In this document: in pieces, positions 42,773 to 55,376 of the stretch | How the letters are laid out: every line of letters begins with the position of its first letter | How positions within the stretch are numbered: position 1 is the first letter of the stretch | Assembly: GCA_023014485.1 (NCBI GenBank) | Contig: JAJOZX010000484.1 | Location: forward strand, 1 to 64,000 | DNA: 64,000 bases | Source: Bathynomus jamesi | Taxonomy: Eukaryota; Arthropoda; Malacostraca; Isopoda; Cirolanidae | Direction: 5' to 3' | Program-made: the position numbers and the translations under genes | Notes under the pieces: generated by a model | What the model saw: only the letters and a program-made list of their open reading frames with translations | Told to the model about the DNA's origin: nothing | Database searches by the model: none

Positions 42773-44242
42773 CAGTGGCCTACTAAGGGGGATGCGAGGG
42801 GGGCGGTCCGTCTCGGCTGACAGCCAGGAGTGGGGGGCCATCGGGAGAGTTGAAATACCAGTACAAGTTTTCAAACCAAATGAAAAATTCGCCAAAGTAA
42901 GAAATTTTTTTTTAAAATGTTCAAACTATTACAACAGCTTAATGTTAATTTCCACAATAAAATGAACTTTTATTTTTATTGGCAATACAAAATTTACAAA
43001 CGAAAAATTAAATATTTGATAAAAATTACATCGAAAGGCGAACGTTTGTTGAGCATATCCAGCTGGCTGGAACTGACATTCCAAGTCTTGTTCACTTGAC
43101 ACTGTGACTCCACATACATGAGGTATGTTTCATTAAATAATTATGGTAAAGCATAAAGTGCTGGTGTTTATAACAATATCATGGTACTTATACCAGTGTC
43201 CAGTAATTTTTGACAATGTGGTATCATAGTGATGTTTAAGTGTTAATAAATGCATCGTCGTGATGTTATAATACCCGGTAAATGCATTGTGGAGAGGGCC
43301 ATTCATTATGCAACTACAAAGTGTGAGGAAATGGACATTTCTATGGAGAGAAGAGGGAGAGTAAAGCTCCGAAAAAGGATGCCAGGAGAGATGGCAAAGG
43401 ATGCTGGTCTCACATTGCCAGAGGAAGTAAAAAGGGCTATGTTTGAATGTCTTGATCGCTTTCATCAAGAATTGGAGATTTGTTCTAAGACAATGGATCA
43501 AATTCTGTCAATCTTCGCTGTTATTCAGCCAAACACTTTGGTTGTTGCAACAGAAGAAGAACTTCGGAAGTATATTCCAAATTTGACTCAGATTTTCGAT
43601 GAATTCTCTGATGAAGACATCAGTGTGGAAATTCGACGACTTCGGAAGTTCGGAGGCATTTGGAAGCTGCCAAAATCAGCGTTGAAGAGGCAAAGAAATG
43701 GACAGCATTGCAGTTTCTGGAGTTTATTGTGAAATGGGATTTTTTGTGAATCTTTGCCAAGCTTGTCACTGTGTTTGAGATTCTTTTTGACTGTCTGTAT
43801 GTTTATTGCTTCATGTGAAAGAAGTTTTTCCAAATTGAAATTGATAAAAAATTTATTTCGCTCGACCATGAGTCAGACAAGATTGACAAATCTGGCTTTA
43901 CTTTCAATTGAACATGAATATGCAAAGAAGGTGAATTTTGATGAGGTCATTGATCAATTTGCAGAAATTAAGGCTCGAAAGCAGAGACTGTGAATCCTCT
44001 CTATTTACCTTTGAAGAATAGGCTGAGCGTTGAGACTGGATTTCCTGTGTTTTTTGTATAAAATAAAATGCAGTATTACCTGTTCACTGAATTTTTAATG
44101 TCTTGCATTTTTCTTATTTCCAATTTGCTTATGACAGTACTGTACTGTTTAAAAATCTACTTGCAAACATAATATATTTTTCTGTGTGTTTAAATTTTAA
44201 AATTATTTATGGGGGGTGCCAAATACTTTAGGTACGCCCCTG
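42773..44242 (+). mobile_element. hAT element, deletion derivative (1.47 kb)
   Basis: The left end CAGTGGCCTACTAA and the reversed right end CAGGGGCGTACCTAA form imperfect inverted repeats. The flanks are an exact 8-bp duplication, CTCCCACA at 42765-42772 and 44243-44250. The interior retains the last part of a ZMYM-like hAT transposase. Confidence 0.9.
43250..43993 (+). pseudogene. hAT transposase (ZMYM-like) C-terminal remnant
   Basis: Two open pieces. The first (43250-43732) has AMFECLDRFHQELEICSKTM and YIPNLTQIFDEFSDEDISVE, resembling the linker before the dimerisation domain. The second (43754-43993), shifted in frame, has SCERSFSKLKLIKNLFRSTM then LTNLALLSIEHEYAKKVNFD, the hAT dimerisation domain with the last catalytic Glu. 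The first two aspartates and the zinc finger are missing. It is related to, but clearly distinct from, the protein at 46.2-48.8 kb. Confidence 0.85.
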
Positions 44243-44250
44243 CTCCCACA

Positions 44251-44623
44251 ATACGTTATATTAGTGGGCTAGCCAAAAATTGAAAAGTCCTCTAGAAAAA
44301 ACTTAACGGCGTTTTTTGTTAATAGCAGGCACCTACCTTAGATAAGTAGTATTGAGGATGCCAAACAAGATGTGGGTGGATGCCACTCTCAATTTTGGGT
44401 TTGAAGGTTCCATACAAGGTTACAAAAGTCAAATTCTGAAAAATTCCGAATTTTTGCATTTCACTGGTGGCTCTATGTAACAACGTGTTTAAAGGTGTAT
44501 CATTAGCACATAAAGCATATTTTTGTGATTTTATGGATAATAATTAAATGTAACTATGACTCTGGATGTCTTTATTTCCATTAAAACTACATTTAACATG
44601 CTGGGTGAGGTGCGCATATGCCT
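44251..44623. other. Spacer between two hAT insertions
   Basis: Non-repetitive sequence without a recognised gene. It may be upstream sequence or intron of the CXC-type gene at 49.4-52.1 kb, which both hATs would then interrupt. Confidence 0.35.
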
Positions 44624-45188
44624 ACTACTACCAGTGGCGGATTTCGGGGGGGGCCGAGTAGGCCATGGCCTACGGCCCCGCGCCTGTGAGGGCCCCGCGC
44701 CCTCACATATAATTATAATGTTGGATTCCACTATAAATAATACAATTGATTAATGATTAGTGATAATTATGGTATCACTCTCTTTGCTGGCGGGAGTTTA
44801 GTTCTATTCAGGCCGCTGTGGAGTGCACATGTGAGTGTGTTTAGTGGTAAGTAATGGTAAAAGTCGTATCTCGAAAAAGTCGCCAGTCAATAAATGGGGA
44901 TGGGGGAGTTTTAGTCAGCTTTATAATAACATAAATAAGTTGAAAAATGTTAAATTAATGTAATTAATTTTTTTATATGAAACGTACTTAGGCTAGGTTA
45001 GGTCAGTTTAGCTTAGATTTCATAATAAATACATTTTATACATATTTAAGGAAAAAGTCGCCACTGGTGGGGGCTGGCGACTTTTCCCATAAAGCGACTT
45101 TTTCACCCGAACAACTGTTTAGTGTCTGTATTTAATTAATTAATTAAACTGTATTAATTAATACTAAACCGAGGGTCAAGTGTAAATA

Positions 45189-46094
45189 CAGGGCGTCCCA
45201 AAAAAATGTATACACACTTTAAATACTTATAAAGGCAGTGTTTATTAAAATACATTTCATTTTCAAAATGTAATAGAATCTACAGACATTATTTAATTGT
45301 TTTGTCAACGCCTGTTTTCAAACTGACGTCCGTTCTGGTCCAGGCACTGCTGATAACGCGAAGCAATGGAATCGCAAACATCACGAGACATTTCGTTTGG
45401 TATTTGTGTGCATTCTCTTTCAATGGCTGCTCTCAATTCAGCGACTGTTGCAGGTTTTATAGCGTAGACTTTGTCTTTTAAGTATCCCCATAAAAAAGAG
45501 TCTAGTGGTGTGAGGTCTGGTGAACGCGGAGGGTATTCTACGAAACCCCTTCGTCCAATCCACATCCACATCGTGCCAAGTACCACTCGCAATACTCCAC
45601 TCTTCGGTCCGGATCATCTTCATTAATAGCATGGACTAATCTTGGAATGTAACTTTTCCATTGACAGCGCTTCAAAATGCGTTGGACAGACGATTCTGAA
45701 ATTCCTACCTCACGACTCGCTTGCCGCACAGATTTTCTTGGACTTTGGTGATACGTTTCCAGTACTCTTTCTTGCTTTGTGGGGCTTGTCGATGTCCGTG
45801 GTCTTCCGGAACGCTTCTTGTGGACATTCTGAACAGTTCCATCGGCTTCAAACTTATCTCTAATTCGAGTGATGGTAAGTCGCGTTGGTGGATCTGTTTG
45901 AAACTCCCTCCTAACCTGTCTTTGCACTTCAACTGCGTTTTCACACTTCCAGTAGCATTTTAGAATGAATTTCCTTTGTTCAAAGCTTAGTCTGATTGCC
46001 ATTATTAATTCTAATGGGTTTAACTTGGAAAGAAAGAAACATCAATTGAGCTATCAGCTGTTAAAGTGTGTATACATTTTTTTGGGACGCCCTG
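45189..46094 (-). mobile_element. mariner-like element, core-deleted, inside hAT
   Basis: The ends read CAGGGCGTCCCAAAAAAATG and its complement, with TA on both sides (45187-45188 and 46095-46096). The arms are about 30 bp. Confidence 0.93.
45305..46002 (-). pseudogene. mariner-like transposase lacking first two Asp
   Basis: Starts at the ATG at 46002 ([20 protein letters not shown]). The DNA-binding half is complete: [20 protein letters not shown] and [20 protein letters not shown], two helix-turn-helix regions joined by a GRPR-like hook. After YCEWYLA the frame jumps to [20 protein letters not shown], so the first and second catalytic aspartates have been deleted along with a frame change. 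The end, YQQCLDQNGRQFENRR, is intact. It could perhaps bind the element ends but not cut. Confidence 0.87.
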
Positions 46095-46155
46095 TAGTTT
46101 GTTTTTTATTTTTTTTATGTTTCAGGATAAGGCAGTGAGGTTGCACTGAGGCACA

Positions 46156-48781
46156 ATGGAGAAATCAACAAGTCGTGATCGTGATCAAGGGAGGAAGTAT
46201 AAAGCTGGCTCTGTTAAACGACAAGAAAAGGCAGACGTAAACCAAAGAGTAAAAAAACTACCAAAAATAACTCAATGGTTGACATATCCAACAGTATCTG
46301 AATCTGCAAAATCACAAACTCAAACTGAATCCGGTCAAACTGAATCTGAATCAGTAGAGACACCAATTACGCCTGAAACAACTGGAGAAGCCACAACTAG
46401 TACTGAACCTAGTGTAGTTAGCGCAATTGAACCTGAACACAGTGACAGTGAGGAGACACAAGAGGAAGTGAAAGTTATGAATACCGGTACTGAACAAGGA
46501 TTTGAAACGGATCTTGGATTATGGCCTAAAATAATTACTGAAAATGTGTGACTATTGGTTGAAAAAGGGAAGCGCAGAATGTCGACACTGTGATGGTGAC
46601 TTCAAAGAGTCAGCTGTGAAAGAGCTAAACAGAACCCGTCATTGTACAAAGACAGTATTCACTCGAACTCATTCATTATCTGGCCAAGAAATTAATCTTA
46701 AATGGCTCTGTTACTCTAAAACAACTGGTAAAGTGTATTGTTTTGCTTGCAAGCTTATGTCAAAGGTGGAAAGCTCATTCACAACTGGCTTCAATGGTTG
46801 GAAGAACGCTAGGTATGTCATAGAATCTCACAGTAGGTCAGATCAGCACAGGAAAAGTATGGTCGAAATGATATATCGAAAGACTGCGGGTGCCCGTATT
46901 GACTCTAATCTAGTACAACAATATGAAAGTGAATGCGAGTACTGGCAAGCAGTATTGAGGAGGTGTGTAGATGTTTTAAAGCTACTTTGCGAACGCGGGC
47001 TAGCCATTCGAGGTAAAGATGAAGTAATTGGATCAGTACACAATGGAAACTATCTTGGGATTCTAGAGCTGCTGAGCACATACGACAGTTTCTTGGCAGC
47101 ACATATCAAGAAACACGCAAACAAAGGTAGTGGTCATACTTCCTACTTGTCCCATGTCATTTCTGAGGAAGTCATTGGAATAATGGCAGAAAAGGTTATG
47201 TCCTCAATAACAGATGAAGTAAAAACAGCAAAGTACTTCTCAATTTCTGTTGACTCCACACCTGATATTTCACACATGGATCAACTTACTTTTACAATCC
47301 GCTATGTACTGCCTACTACAGGTCCAGTTGAAAGGTTTTTGCAGTTTATTCCCATGCTAAGCCACACTGGCAGAGATATTGCTACAACTGTTCTTGATTT
47401 TCTTAAAGAGAAGAACATTCCAGTTATCGACTGCCGAGGACAGTCCTATGACAATGCCAGCAACATGTCTGGTAAATATCTGGGGACCCAACAGATAATC
47501 AAGAATGAGTGTAGTGAAGCTGAGTACATACCATGTATGGCTCATTCCTTAAACTTGGTGGCTAAGTGTGCTGCAGAAAGCTGTCCTGCTGCAGTGTCAT
47601 TGTTTGCTCTGGTACAAAATATGTACTCCTTTCTTGTTGCATCTACTTATCGTTGGAGGAGACACCGTGAGGTACGAGAGACTAATAAAGATAAGAAGTT
47701 GAAAGTTGATAAAATACTTTCAGACACTCGTTGGTCAGCACGAGCAGATGCTGTAGCTGCTCTCAGTAGAGCACACAAAGAAAACATCATTGTTCTGGAA
47801 GAGTTATTCTCAGATCAGAATCGGCCAGCTGAAACAAGAGCTGAAGCAAGTGGTCTTCTCAAAGGTTTGAAAAAACTTGAAACAGTGATTCTTCTTGAAG
47901 TTTGGGATACAGTATTGGAAAGGTTTCAGAGTAGCAGTATCCAGCTGCAAAAATCTGGGCTCTCCCTCAACACAGCTGTCACACTGCTAGAGTCTCTTTT
48001 ACAATTTGCTAAAGACCTGAGATCCCAGTTCGATGACTTTGAAGCAAAAGCTATGGCTAAGTGTGATCCCTGTGATGTGACGAGTAATGATGCATACTAC
48101 GCCGACACGCAGCGTATTAGGAAGCGCAAGAGTCACCACGATGAACTAGACTCCGCGGAGGATGTTATGCTGACAGGGAGAGACAAGTTTAGAGTGACTG
48201 CATTCTTGCCCATCATTGACAAGCTCTGTGCTGCCCTACAACAACGCATTGCTGCTTACAGCGACCTTCGAGAGAAATTTTGGTTTTTATCAGAAATCTC
48301 AAACAAAACGAACACTGAGCTTAAAGCATCTGCTGAAAAGCTTGTGTCTTCATATCCTAAGGACTTGGAGGCTGGATTGGAGTCGGAGCTTTTGCAGTTT
48401 GCACACCTTATGAAATCCATTCCAAGAGATTCACCTGAAAGTGCTCCTTCATCAGGTGGTGCAAAGGCTGCAAAAAGTCCTGAACTAGAAATGTATGAGA
48501 TAATTCACAGACATGACATGGTAGAAACATTTGCTAATGTTGAAATTGTATTACGACTCTATCTCTGCATGTTTGTCACAAACTGCACTGGGGAGCGATC
48601 ATTCTCCAAGATGAAACTAGTCAAGAATTATCTAAGAAACACCATGGGGCAGGACCGTTTGTCTTCACTCACCCTGTTGAGCATTGAGCATGAGAAATTA
48701 AGGGTGCTTGATTTTACTGATGTCATCAAACAGTTTGCAAGTAAGAAGGCTAGAAAAAAATCTTTTTTGACTGAGAAATAG
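46156..48781 (+). pseudogene. hAT transposase, ZMYM-like, one frameshift
   Basis: Frame 1 (46156-46551, 131 codons) is a polar Thr/Glu/Ser-rich N-terminus ending GLWPKIITENV. Frame 2 (from about 46547 to 48781) continues at once with DYWLKKGSAECRHCDGDF, so a single-base loss probably split one protein of about 870 residues. Order: a TTF/MYM-type Cys finger (CRHC, CFACKLM, SHSRSDQHRKSM), first Asp (FSISVDSTPDISHMDQLTF), second Asp (DCRGQSYDNASNMSGKY), Cys/His box (CMAHSLNLVAKCA), Arg-Trp box (SDTRWSARADAV), and the dimerisation domain with Glu (CTGERSFSKMKLVKNYLRNT). All key residues are present. A possible acceptor (TATGTTTCAG, about 46118-46127) precedes the ATG, so a 5' intron is possible. 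Confidence 0.9.
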
Positions 48782-49404
48782 TTAAGTGTACCGTACAAAT
48801 TGCCTGCAATAAACAAAACCCACTCATTGCATCATTTGCATGTCAGTCAAGTGGTATTCTCTTTAGTTAATGGTGTATTATTATAGTTATTTTTTGTTAA
48901 TGGTGTATTATTATAGTTATTTTTTATTGTTAAGCTTCAAAAAAACAAATGTGTAATGTTCAACTATGAAATGGTAATTTGGCTAATTAATTATCAATAA
49001 ATTGAATATTGTTTAAAAAGTAAATTTATTTTAACGCTTCGCTCGCCCATTGATTTGAGGGCCCCGTAAGGTCACCACTGGGGGATGGGGGTGTAAATCT
49101 TCATTTCAGTTAATTAAGCTAGCTTTGCGTAGTTTGGGGCCCCGCACTCCAACCGGCCTAGGGTCCCGCGCACCTTAAATCCGCCACTGACTACTACCAT
49201 AGTACAAGTAATAGCATACTTTCACATGTTGAATATTTTCAATGCACTGGCTGGCCAGACATTGGTTTGGTATATGCAATTAAAAGAGTGCAGACAGTGC
49301 CAGCTGGTAAAATAATAATAATACTGCTAAAGGATAGGTATGTTTCGAATTGTTTCAATATATCTGTGGCTACTACATACTGCCATTCCCACTTGTCTTT
49401 GCAG

Positions 49405-52092
49405 ATAGGGAGCTCATCAGCAATGGATCTGTAGCTGTCATTAAGCGCAAGAGAAAACGTCAGGATGTCAGTGAGGATTGTTGCTTCTTCTGCGAAAGCA
49501 GTGCTGATGACCTGCACACAGCATCAGCAGAAGGAAAAGCAAGAACTATGACTGTGGGCGATGAGAGAAAGAACCTGGGAGATACCTACTATCTTGATGT
49601 TTTACAAAGACTGGAAAGTCATTCCAAGGATGATTTCAATGCATTGGAACTCAAGTGGCATAAATCATGCTACTCTTTATTCACCTCTGAAGGCAAACTC
49701 AAAAGGCTGCGAAGTCAGCAGCAGACCATGGGTGCGTCGGCGACAAGTCAGCACCAGAAGTTCATGCAGAGTTCTGTAATGGGAACTTTGTCGTCAAGAG
49801 GACGGCGAAGCGCTTCAACCAAGTTCCAGCTGATCAGGCAACCGAATGGATAAATCATACATGCAAGCAGGGCCGTAACTAGGGTTTAGAAATTAGTGAG
49901 GTCCAGATTTTTTCGAGCGCGGCGGGACGAGCAAAATTCAGACCAAAATGACATCTACAAACACAACCCAAGCTATACACTAAACACAAAACCCTTGTCT
50001 ATAATTAAATACTGTAGAAAGGGACCTGTTAGCAAAAATACTTTTATTAAAGCTGCACGGAGAACGGTTCAGTCTCTTTTTTTTTTTTTAGGAAATAATT
50101 ACCGAGGTCCGGACCTCGGTGACCTCATAGGTAGTTACGGCCATGCATGCAAGATGCACAATGGTATCATCAGCATCACAAAGAATGACCAAGCAAGAGA
50201 CAGGTTCTGCATCACATGGTCAGAGCGGTCGCGCATCTCTCAAGACACAAGATGCCTCTTCAATCTTCAAGATGATGATGGGGAAGCCACCTTCACTCGG
50301 GTTGACAGTCTGCCTTCTCGCACTAGGCGTGACGCTCATGATGTCATGAAGCTAGTTCAGCAGTTGAAGCAGTTTGACGTCTTCAGAGTTCACGTGAGTG
50401 AAGCAGGAGATATAGATGCCGCCACTAACATCCCACTTGTTTCACTGCAACCAAAGACACTGCACCCACAGATTTGTGGAGAACCTGCTGACAGCTCAGG
50501 ATCGAGGAAAGCAGCATGTAATCGGCTTCATGAAGGAGAGACTGATTGAACAGATAGTAGGCTTCCATGAAACGATGAAGAAACATCGATCGAAAAACTT
50601 CGCTGATGTGTCAAAGCTACAGTTTCCACCAAGGAACATGCAGAAGACCTCAAAGCTGACAGAAAGCTACTACAGCGGCTCCTGAATACCCGACCGCAGG
50701 TCGCATAGTGGAGATGGTTACGTCTTGAAGCATGAACTGTCCCCAGTCCCATTTAGTCTGGCGAAGGCAGGAGGAGAGATGAATTCGACATCGAAGTCTG
50801 AGCTGATGAACATCCTGATGGCTCAGCAGACCGTAAGCTCAGAGGTTCCAACCTCTGATCTGAAGACCTGCGTGATGATAGATGGCCATGCACTCATCTA
50901 AGCTCTTGGCAAGCCTGGCGGCTGTTGGACATTCGGCGACTATGCTGAAGTGTTCTTCAAGGCCGTGACGAGTTATTTCAATGAACACACAACAAGAGTT
51001 GATGTCATCTTTGATCGGTACGCAGGGGAAGGATCGATCAAAGCAGTTACCAGGACAAAGCGTGCAAGCAAGAAGAAACCGATTCGGAAAGTCATTGATG
51101 GCCCACAAGTTCCACTGCCTGAAATGTGGAAAAACTTCATGGCTCTTGATACAAACAAAGCTGACCTAGCCTTGTTTCTGTCTAACGTCATCACTGAGAA
51201 GGGCAGAGATCTTCAAGAAAGATGTCAGCTGGTGACAAGGGGTGGTTTCTCTGAAGCCACTGAAGTACGGTCAACCAGGCGACATGACGTGCCACTGCAT
51301 AGCAACCATGAAGAGGCGGACACCAGGCTCATCCTTCACTCATGTGATACAGCGTCCCAGGGCTATGAACGAATACTGGTAGTGTGCAGAGATATTGATG
51401 TAATGGTGCTGCTGATTCACTTCGTTTGCACCAGGGTCGCTGAAGTGTGGATGCTGTGCGGAACGGGCAAGAACCGAAAATGCTACCCCGTACACGATGT
51501 ATTCAAGAGTTTGTCGCCCCCAGTCAGGGACAACCTGGTCAGCTTCCACGCTTTAACCGGGTGTGACATAGTCTCGTCCTTCAGTGGTCATGGAAAAAAG
51601 AAGTGTTGGAAGCTGTTCAGTGACCACCCACTCCTGCTGCACGCCATTGGTCGAGATGGGGATATCGCAGATGTTGAGAAGTTTGTGTGTCATTTGTATG
51701 GCACCCCGGAACAACACACAGTTGATGACGCCAGAGTTCACCTTTTCGGGAAGGCCAAGAAGACTCTGGAAATGCTCCCACCGACAAAGGATGCCCTGGA
51801 GCTCCACGCCAAGCGGGCAAACTATCAGGCCAAAATATGGCTCCAGGCTGACAAAGAGCACGTAGATGTTGAAGATCCGGTGGACACTTCAGCCTGGAAG
51901 TTGGAAGATGGGAGCCTCCTACCAGTGTGGACAAGACTTCCTCCAATCCCTGAAGCCTGCCTGGAGCTTGTTGCTTGTGGTTGCAAGAAAAAGTGCAAGA
52001 CAGCTAGATGCAACTGCTTCAGGAAAAGGATGAAGTGTATGACAGCTTGTGGTTGTGACGACAGCGGTTGCTGTAACCCAGCTGGACAGTAG
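49405..52092 (+). pseudogene. CXC-domain multi-copy gene, broken by a MITE
   Basis: The first exon starts after a CTTTGCAG acceptor at 49405. Blocks: CCFFCESSADDLHTA ... WHKSCYSLFTS (zinc-finger-like); FVVKRTAKRFNQVPADQATE; after the MITE, MHNGIISITKNDQARDRFC; HELSPVPFSLAK; TRVDVIFDRY; NHEEADTRLILHSCD; CRDIDVMVLLIHF; ALTGCDIVSSFSGHGKKKCW; and a CXC-type tail, CGCKKKCKTARCNCFRKRMK, before the stop at 52092. Breaks: frameshifts near 49735, 50450 and 50690, and a stop at 50899-50901. The final 380 codons (50950-52092) are uninterrupted. I know related repeated proteins in other invertebrates without a named function. The Asp/Glu-rich boxes hint at a nuclease fold (speculative). Confidence 0.75.
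49868..50145. mobile_element. hAT-type MITE inside the CXC gene
   Basis: The ends CAGGGCCGTAACTAGG and, reversed, CATGGCCGTAACTACC are imperfect inverted repeats. The flanks are an exact 8-bp duplication, CATGCAAG at 49860-49867 and 50146-50153. The codons before and after (INHTCK and MHNGII) are in frame once the insert and one duplicate are ignored, which confirms the boundaries. Confidence 0.93.
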
Positions 52093-52239
52093 ATCTATGT
52101 CTCTCTTCCGGGCTGAAATCGAGAGAAGCTGTAATGTGCTGTAAAGAACTAATAACTCTGTTCTTAAGTGATTGCAATCAACACAATTGTGACTGTCAGT
52201 GCAGCATTTCGGTGCTGTGTATCAAGAAACGTGAAATTG
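52093..52239 (+). other. 3' flank of the CXC gene
   Basis: About 150 bp follow the stop before the tail of the next LINE. No clear polyadenylation signal is present; the LINE may have removed it. Confidence 0.4.
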
Positions 52240-52533
52240 TAGATTAACCTTTATTAATAACCTTTATTAATAATAATAAAATAAATACATTTTTTCAATT
52301 TACAATGACATGAATAATTGTGAAGCTCGACTATTTATTTTATTTAATTTGGCCTTTAAGCTTTAGGCCTTACTGGGCTCTTATTAAAAATAAGCAGCTA
52401 GTTGTTAGTAATTAATAAAAATAAATAAATAAGTAAATAAATATTATTAATAGTTAAAACATGTATTACAATATTAAACAATATTAATGGACAATATTAA
52501 ACAATATTAGTGGACATTAATCCTAGATTTTTG

Positions 52534-55376
52534 TTAGTATGCCATTATTAATCGGGATTTCAACTTGGTTTTAAACAAATTTACATTCACAATATTTTTT
52601 ATATCGGCAGGCAAGTCATGCCATAGTTTCAATCCAATGAAAATGGGTAGTTTTTGAGATGAAGACAATCTGAATTGAGATATAACGAGCTTTGATCTAT
52701 TTCTGGTCTGATACGAGTGGATTTCTTGATGAGTTACAAAATATCTATTTACCCATTGCAAATTAATGATTTTGTTCTTACACTTGTAAATAAAAATAAA
52801 ATGTGCCAGTTTGGTTATATCATCGAGCTTTAGTAGGTTTAGCTCTTTAAATAATGCACTAGAGTGATCAAGGAAATCAACATCAGATAATAACCTTATT
52901 GCTCGTTTTTGGATGACAAAGATACCATTTAATGCGTTGTTAGCGGAGTTTCTCCAAACAAGGGTGCAGTATGTTATATAAGGAAGAACAAGAGTATGAT
53001 AAAGAGTCAATAAAACTTGTTTAGGGACTACATTTCTAAGTTTAAACATTATAGCAACGCTCCTTGAAATCTTTTTCGCGAGAAATTTACATGATCACTC
53101 CATTGCTATCTAGCATTACACCAAGAAATTTTGTTACAGTACACTCCTTTATGGCGATTTCATTAACATTAAGTTAATCAAGATATACATTTCTTTTATT
53201 AGTAAAAATCATGAAATTTGTTTTACTGGTATTTAGGAAGAGTTTATTGGTGGTCAACCATTTCATTACACTGATGAATTCTGAATGAAATATATTCTTA
53301 GCTGTATTAACATCTTTGCAAGAAAAAGAGACAGTTGTATCATCTGCAAACATTATGAAGTTCAGTATATCAGATGAACATGGAAGGTCATTTATATATA
53401 ATAAAAATAACAGTGAACCCAGAACTGAGCCCTGTGGCACACCATGTTTGACAAGCGCTTTAGTTGAGCAAACCTTATTTACTGATACAAAATGATATCT
53501 ATTGGACAAATAACTTTTAAACCACTCACTAATTGCTCCTCTAAAGCCGTAACAATATAATTTATTAAGAAGAATATTATGGTCTATTACATCAAACGCC
53601 TTACTCAAATCCATAAATATTGATATCATTATTTCTTTGTTCTCCTTAGTTATATTTACATTTTCCATAAGATTTAAAATAGCCATTTCCGTTGTTTTAT
53701 TATTACGGAAGCCATATTGATTTGGAGATAATACATTGTAGGATTCTAAATATCGCTGCATTCTACTTTTTACAATTTTTTCAAAAACTTGAACACACCG
53801 GCCTGTAATTTGTTGCTAGAGTAGGATCACCCCCTTTAAAAAGGGGTGTTATACAACCAGTTTTTAGCATTGATGGGAATATTCCTTTGGAAATACTTTG
53901 ATTGATAATTTTAGCCAAAGTTACAGATATCTTATCTTTAACAAGTTTCAATATAGGTAGCCTACAGGAATGTTATGAATGTTATTTTTTGTATTTTTTA
54001 ATTTACCAATAATATTCTAGACCTCAGTAGAGGTAGCAGGAACAAAAGAAAATGAATTTAGTGGGCTGGGTGGCATATATTCTAGAGGTGAGTGATCATT
54101 ATTTATTAATTGTGAGCGAAGCTTATCCGCTATTGAAGTAAAATGTGCATTTAAAGAGTCTGCAATATCATCAGTAATTTCTTTATTAACAACATTTAAT
54201 TTCTCTATTTAATTTTTCTTAATTTGTTTTCCGAGAAGATTGTTTATGGTTGTCCAAATGTTTTTCATGTCTCCTTTATGTTTGGAAAATTGATTGTTAT
54301 AATAGTTATATTTTGCAATTTTGATTATTTTAGTTAATTTGTTTCTGTATTGAGTATATTGTATTTTAGGAATTTTGCTCTGTAATTGCAATTTGAATAA
54401 TTTATCTCTGTTCTTTATTGAAATGATAATTCCTGGAATGATCCATGGATTTGCGACACTTTTGGGCGAAACTGTTTTTCTCCTTAAAGGAAAGCAAATA
54501 TTAAAAATATGGAATAAGGTGTCATAGAAGAATTGAAACATATGATCTGGGTCATTTAAAGGTTCGTCACATTCAAGTCGAGTATTTTCTACAGCCCCAA
54601 TAAATTTTCTTTTGTTAACCTCTGAGAATATTCTGTAATCAATAGTTGTTTTGTCCGCAACCTGAACAATGTTATTGAATTTGCGTAAGTAGGAAAATGA
54701 TCACTGATGTTAGTGGTTATAATTCCAGAATTTACGAGGGCATTGCTATTTACAAATATATTATTAATCGTAGATTCTGTTACTCGATTGCCATAGCTGC
54801 AGACTCGAGTGGGTTTGGTAATAGAATGACTAAGATAGAAAGAATTCATTAAGTTTAAAAATTTATGAGATATTGCTTCAGATTGCAAATTGATGTTGAA
54901 GTCACCCGCAACTATGGCATTCGATTTATAAAAGTTGCATAACATGTTATCTAAGTGAATTAAAAAGCTATTGATATTAGTATTAGGTTGTCTATATATT
55001 GCATGGACAGAATATACATTACTTTTGTCTTTTATATTCACAATCAGTTTTTCATTGTCACTATTACATAGAGAAAATACTTCGTTAGAGTCGTAAGTTT
55101 GATGCACATACACAGAGATACCCCACCAATCTGACCATCTCTTACAGTATGATAAGCAACGTAATTATCTATATTATATAGGTTTTTAATACTATTATTT
55201 AACCAGGGTTCCGTCAGAATTATAACACTAAATTTGACCGTAGAAGTTTTCAAAATGGCCAATAAGTAGTTATAGTTCCTAGGTAAGCTTCGAATGTTTA
55301 GATTTAGCACTGAAAGATTTTTATAAATATCTTTTTGTAATACAAAGGCATTAAACTCATCTATCGATGAGACCAT
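52534..55376 (-). pseudogene. LINE family C ORF2 (endonuclease-RT)
   Basis: Right to left: endonuclease LNLNIRSLPRNYNYLLAIL and ILTEPWLNN (55044-55376), HAIYRQPNTNINSF, VAGDFNINLQSE, TTNISDHFPTY (54589-55113); linker (54209-54541); RT with YGFRNNKTTEMAILNLMEN, FMDLSKAFDVIDHNILL, HGVPQGSVLGSLLFLLYIND and the catalytic IMFADDTTV (53174-53761); C-terminal part LTLYHTLVLPYITYCTLVW and WHDLPADIKNI (52534-53049). Four or more frame breaks or stops separate the pieces, but all catalytic boxes are readable. The protein type is CR1-like, distinct from families A and B. Confidence 0.87.

Larger units (their letters stand above)
44632..49189 (+). mobile_element. hAT transposon, near-intact (4.56 kb)
   Basis: Both ends begin CAGTGGCGGATTT. 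The flanks are an exact 8-bp duplication, ACTACTAC at 44624-44631 and 49190-49197. Subterminal regions are GC-rich (GGCCCCGCGCC at the left, CGCGGGACCC at the right) against an AT-rich interior. A complete plus-strand transposase gene lies inside, interrupted by a single frame change. A mariner relic (45189-46094) has inserted upstream of the coding region. Confidence 0.95.

Noticed and set aside
43133..43501. Minus-strand frame of 122 codons
   Set aside because: Antisense to the hAT transposase remnant at 43250-43732.
49896..50153. Start of a 217-codon frame within the MITE
   Set aside because: The frame only enters the real gene after 50153; the first part is MITE sequence.
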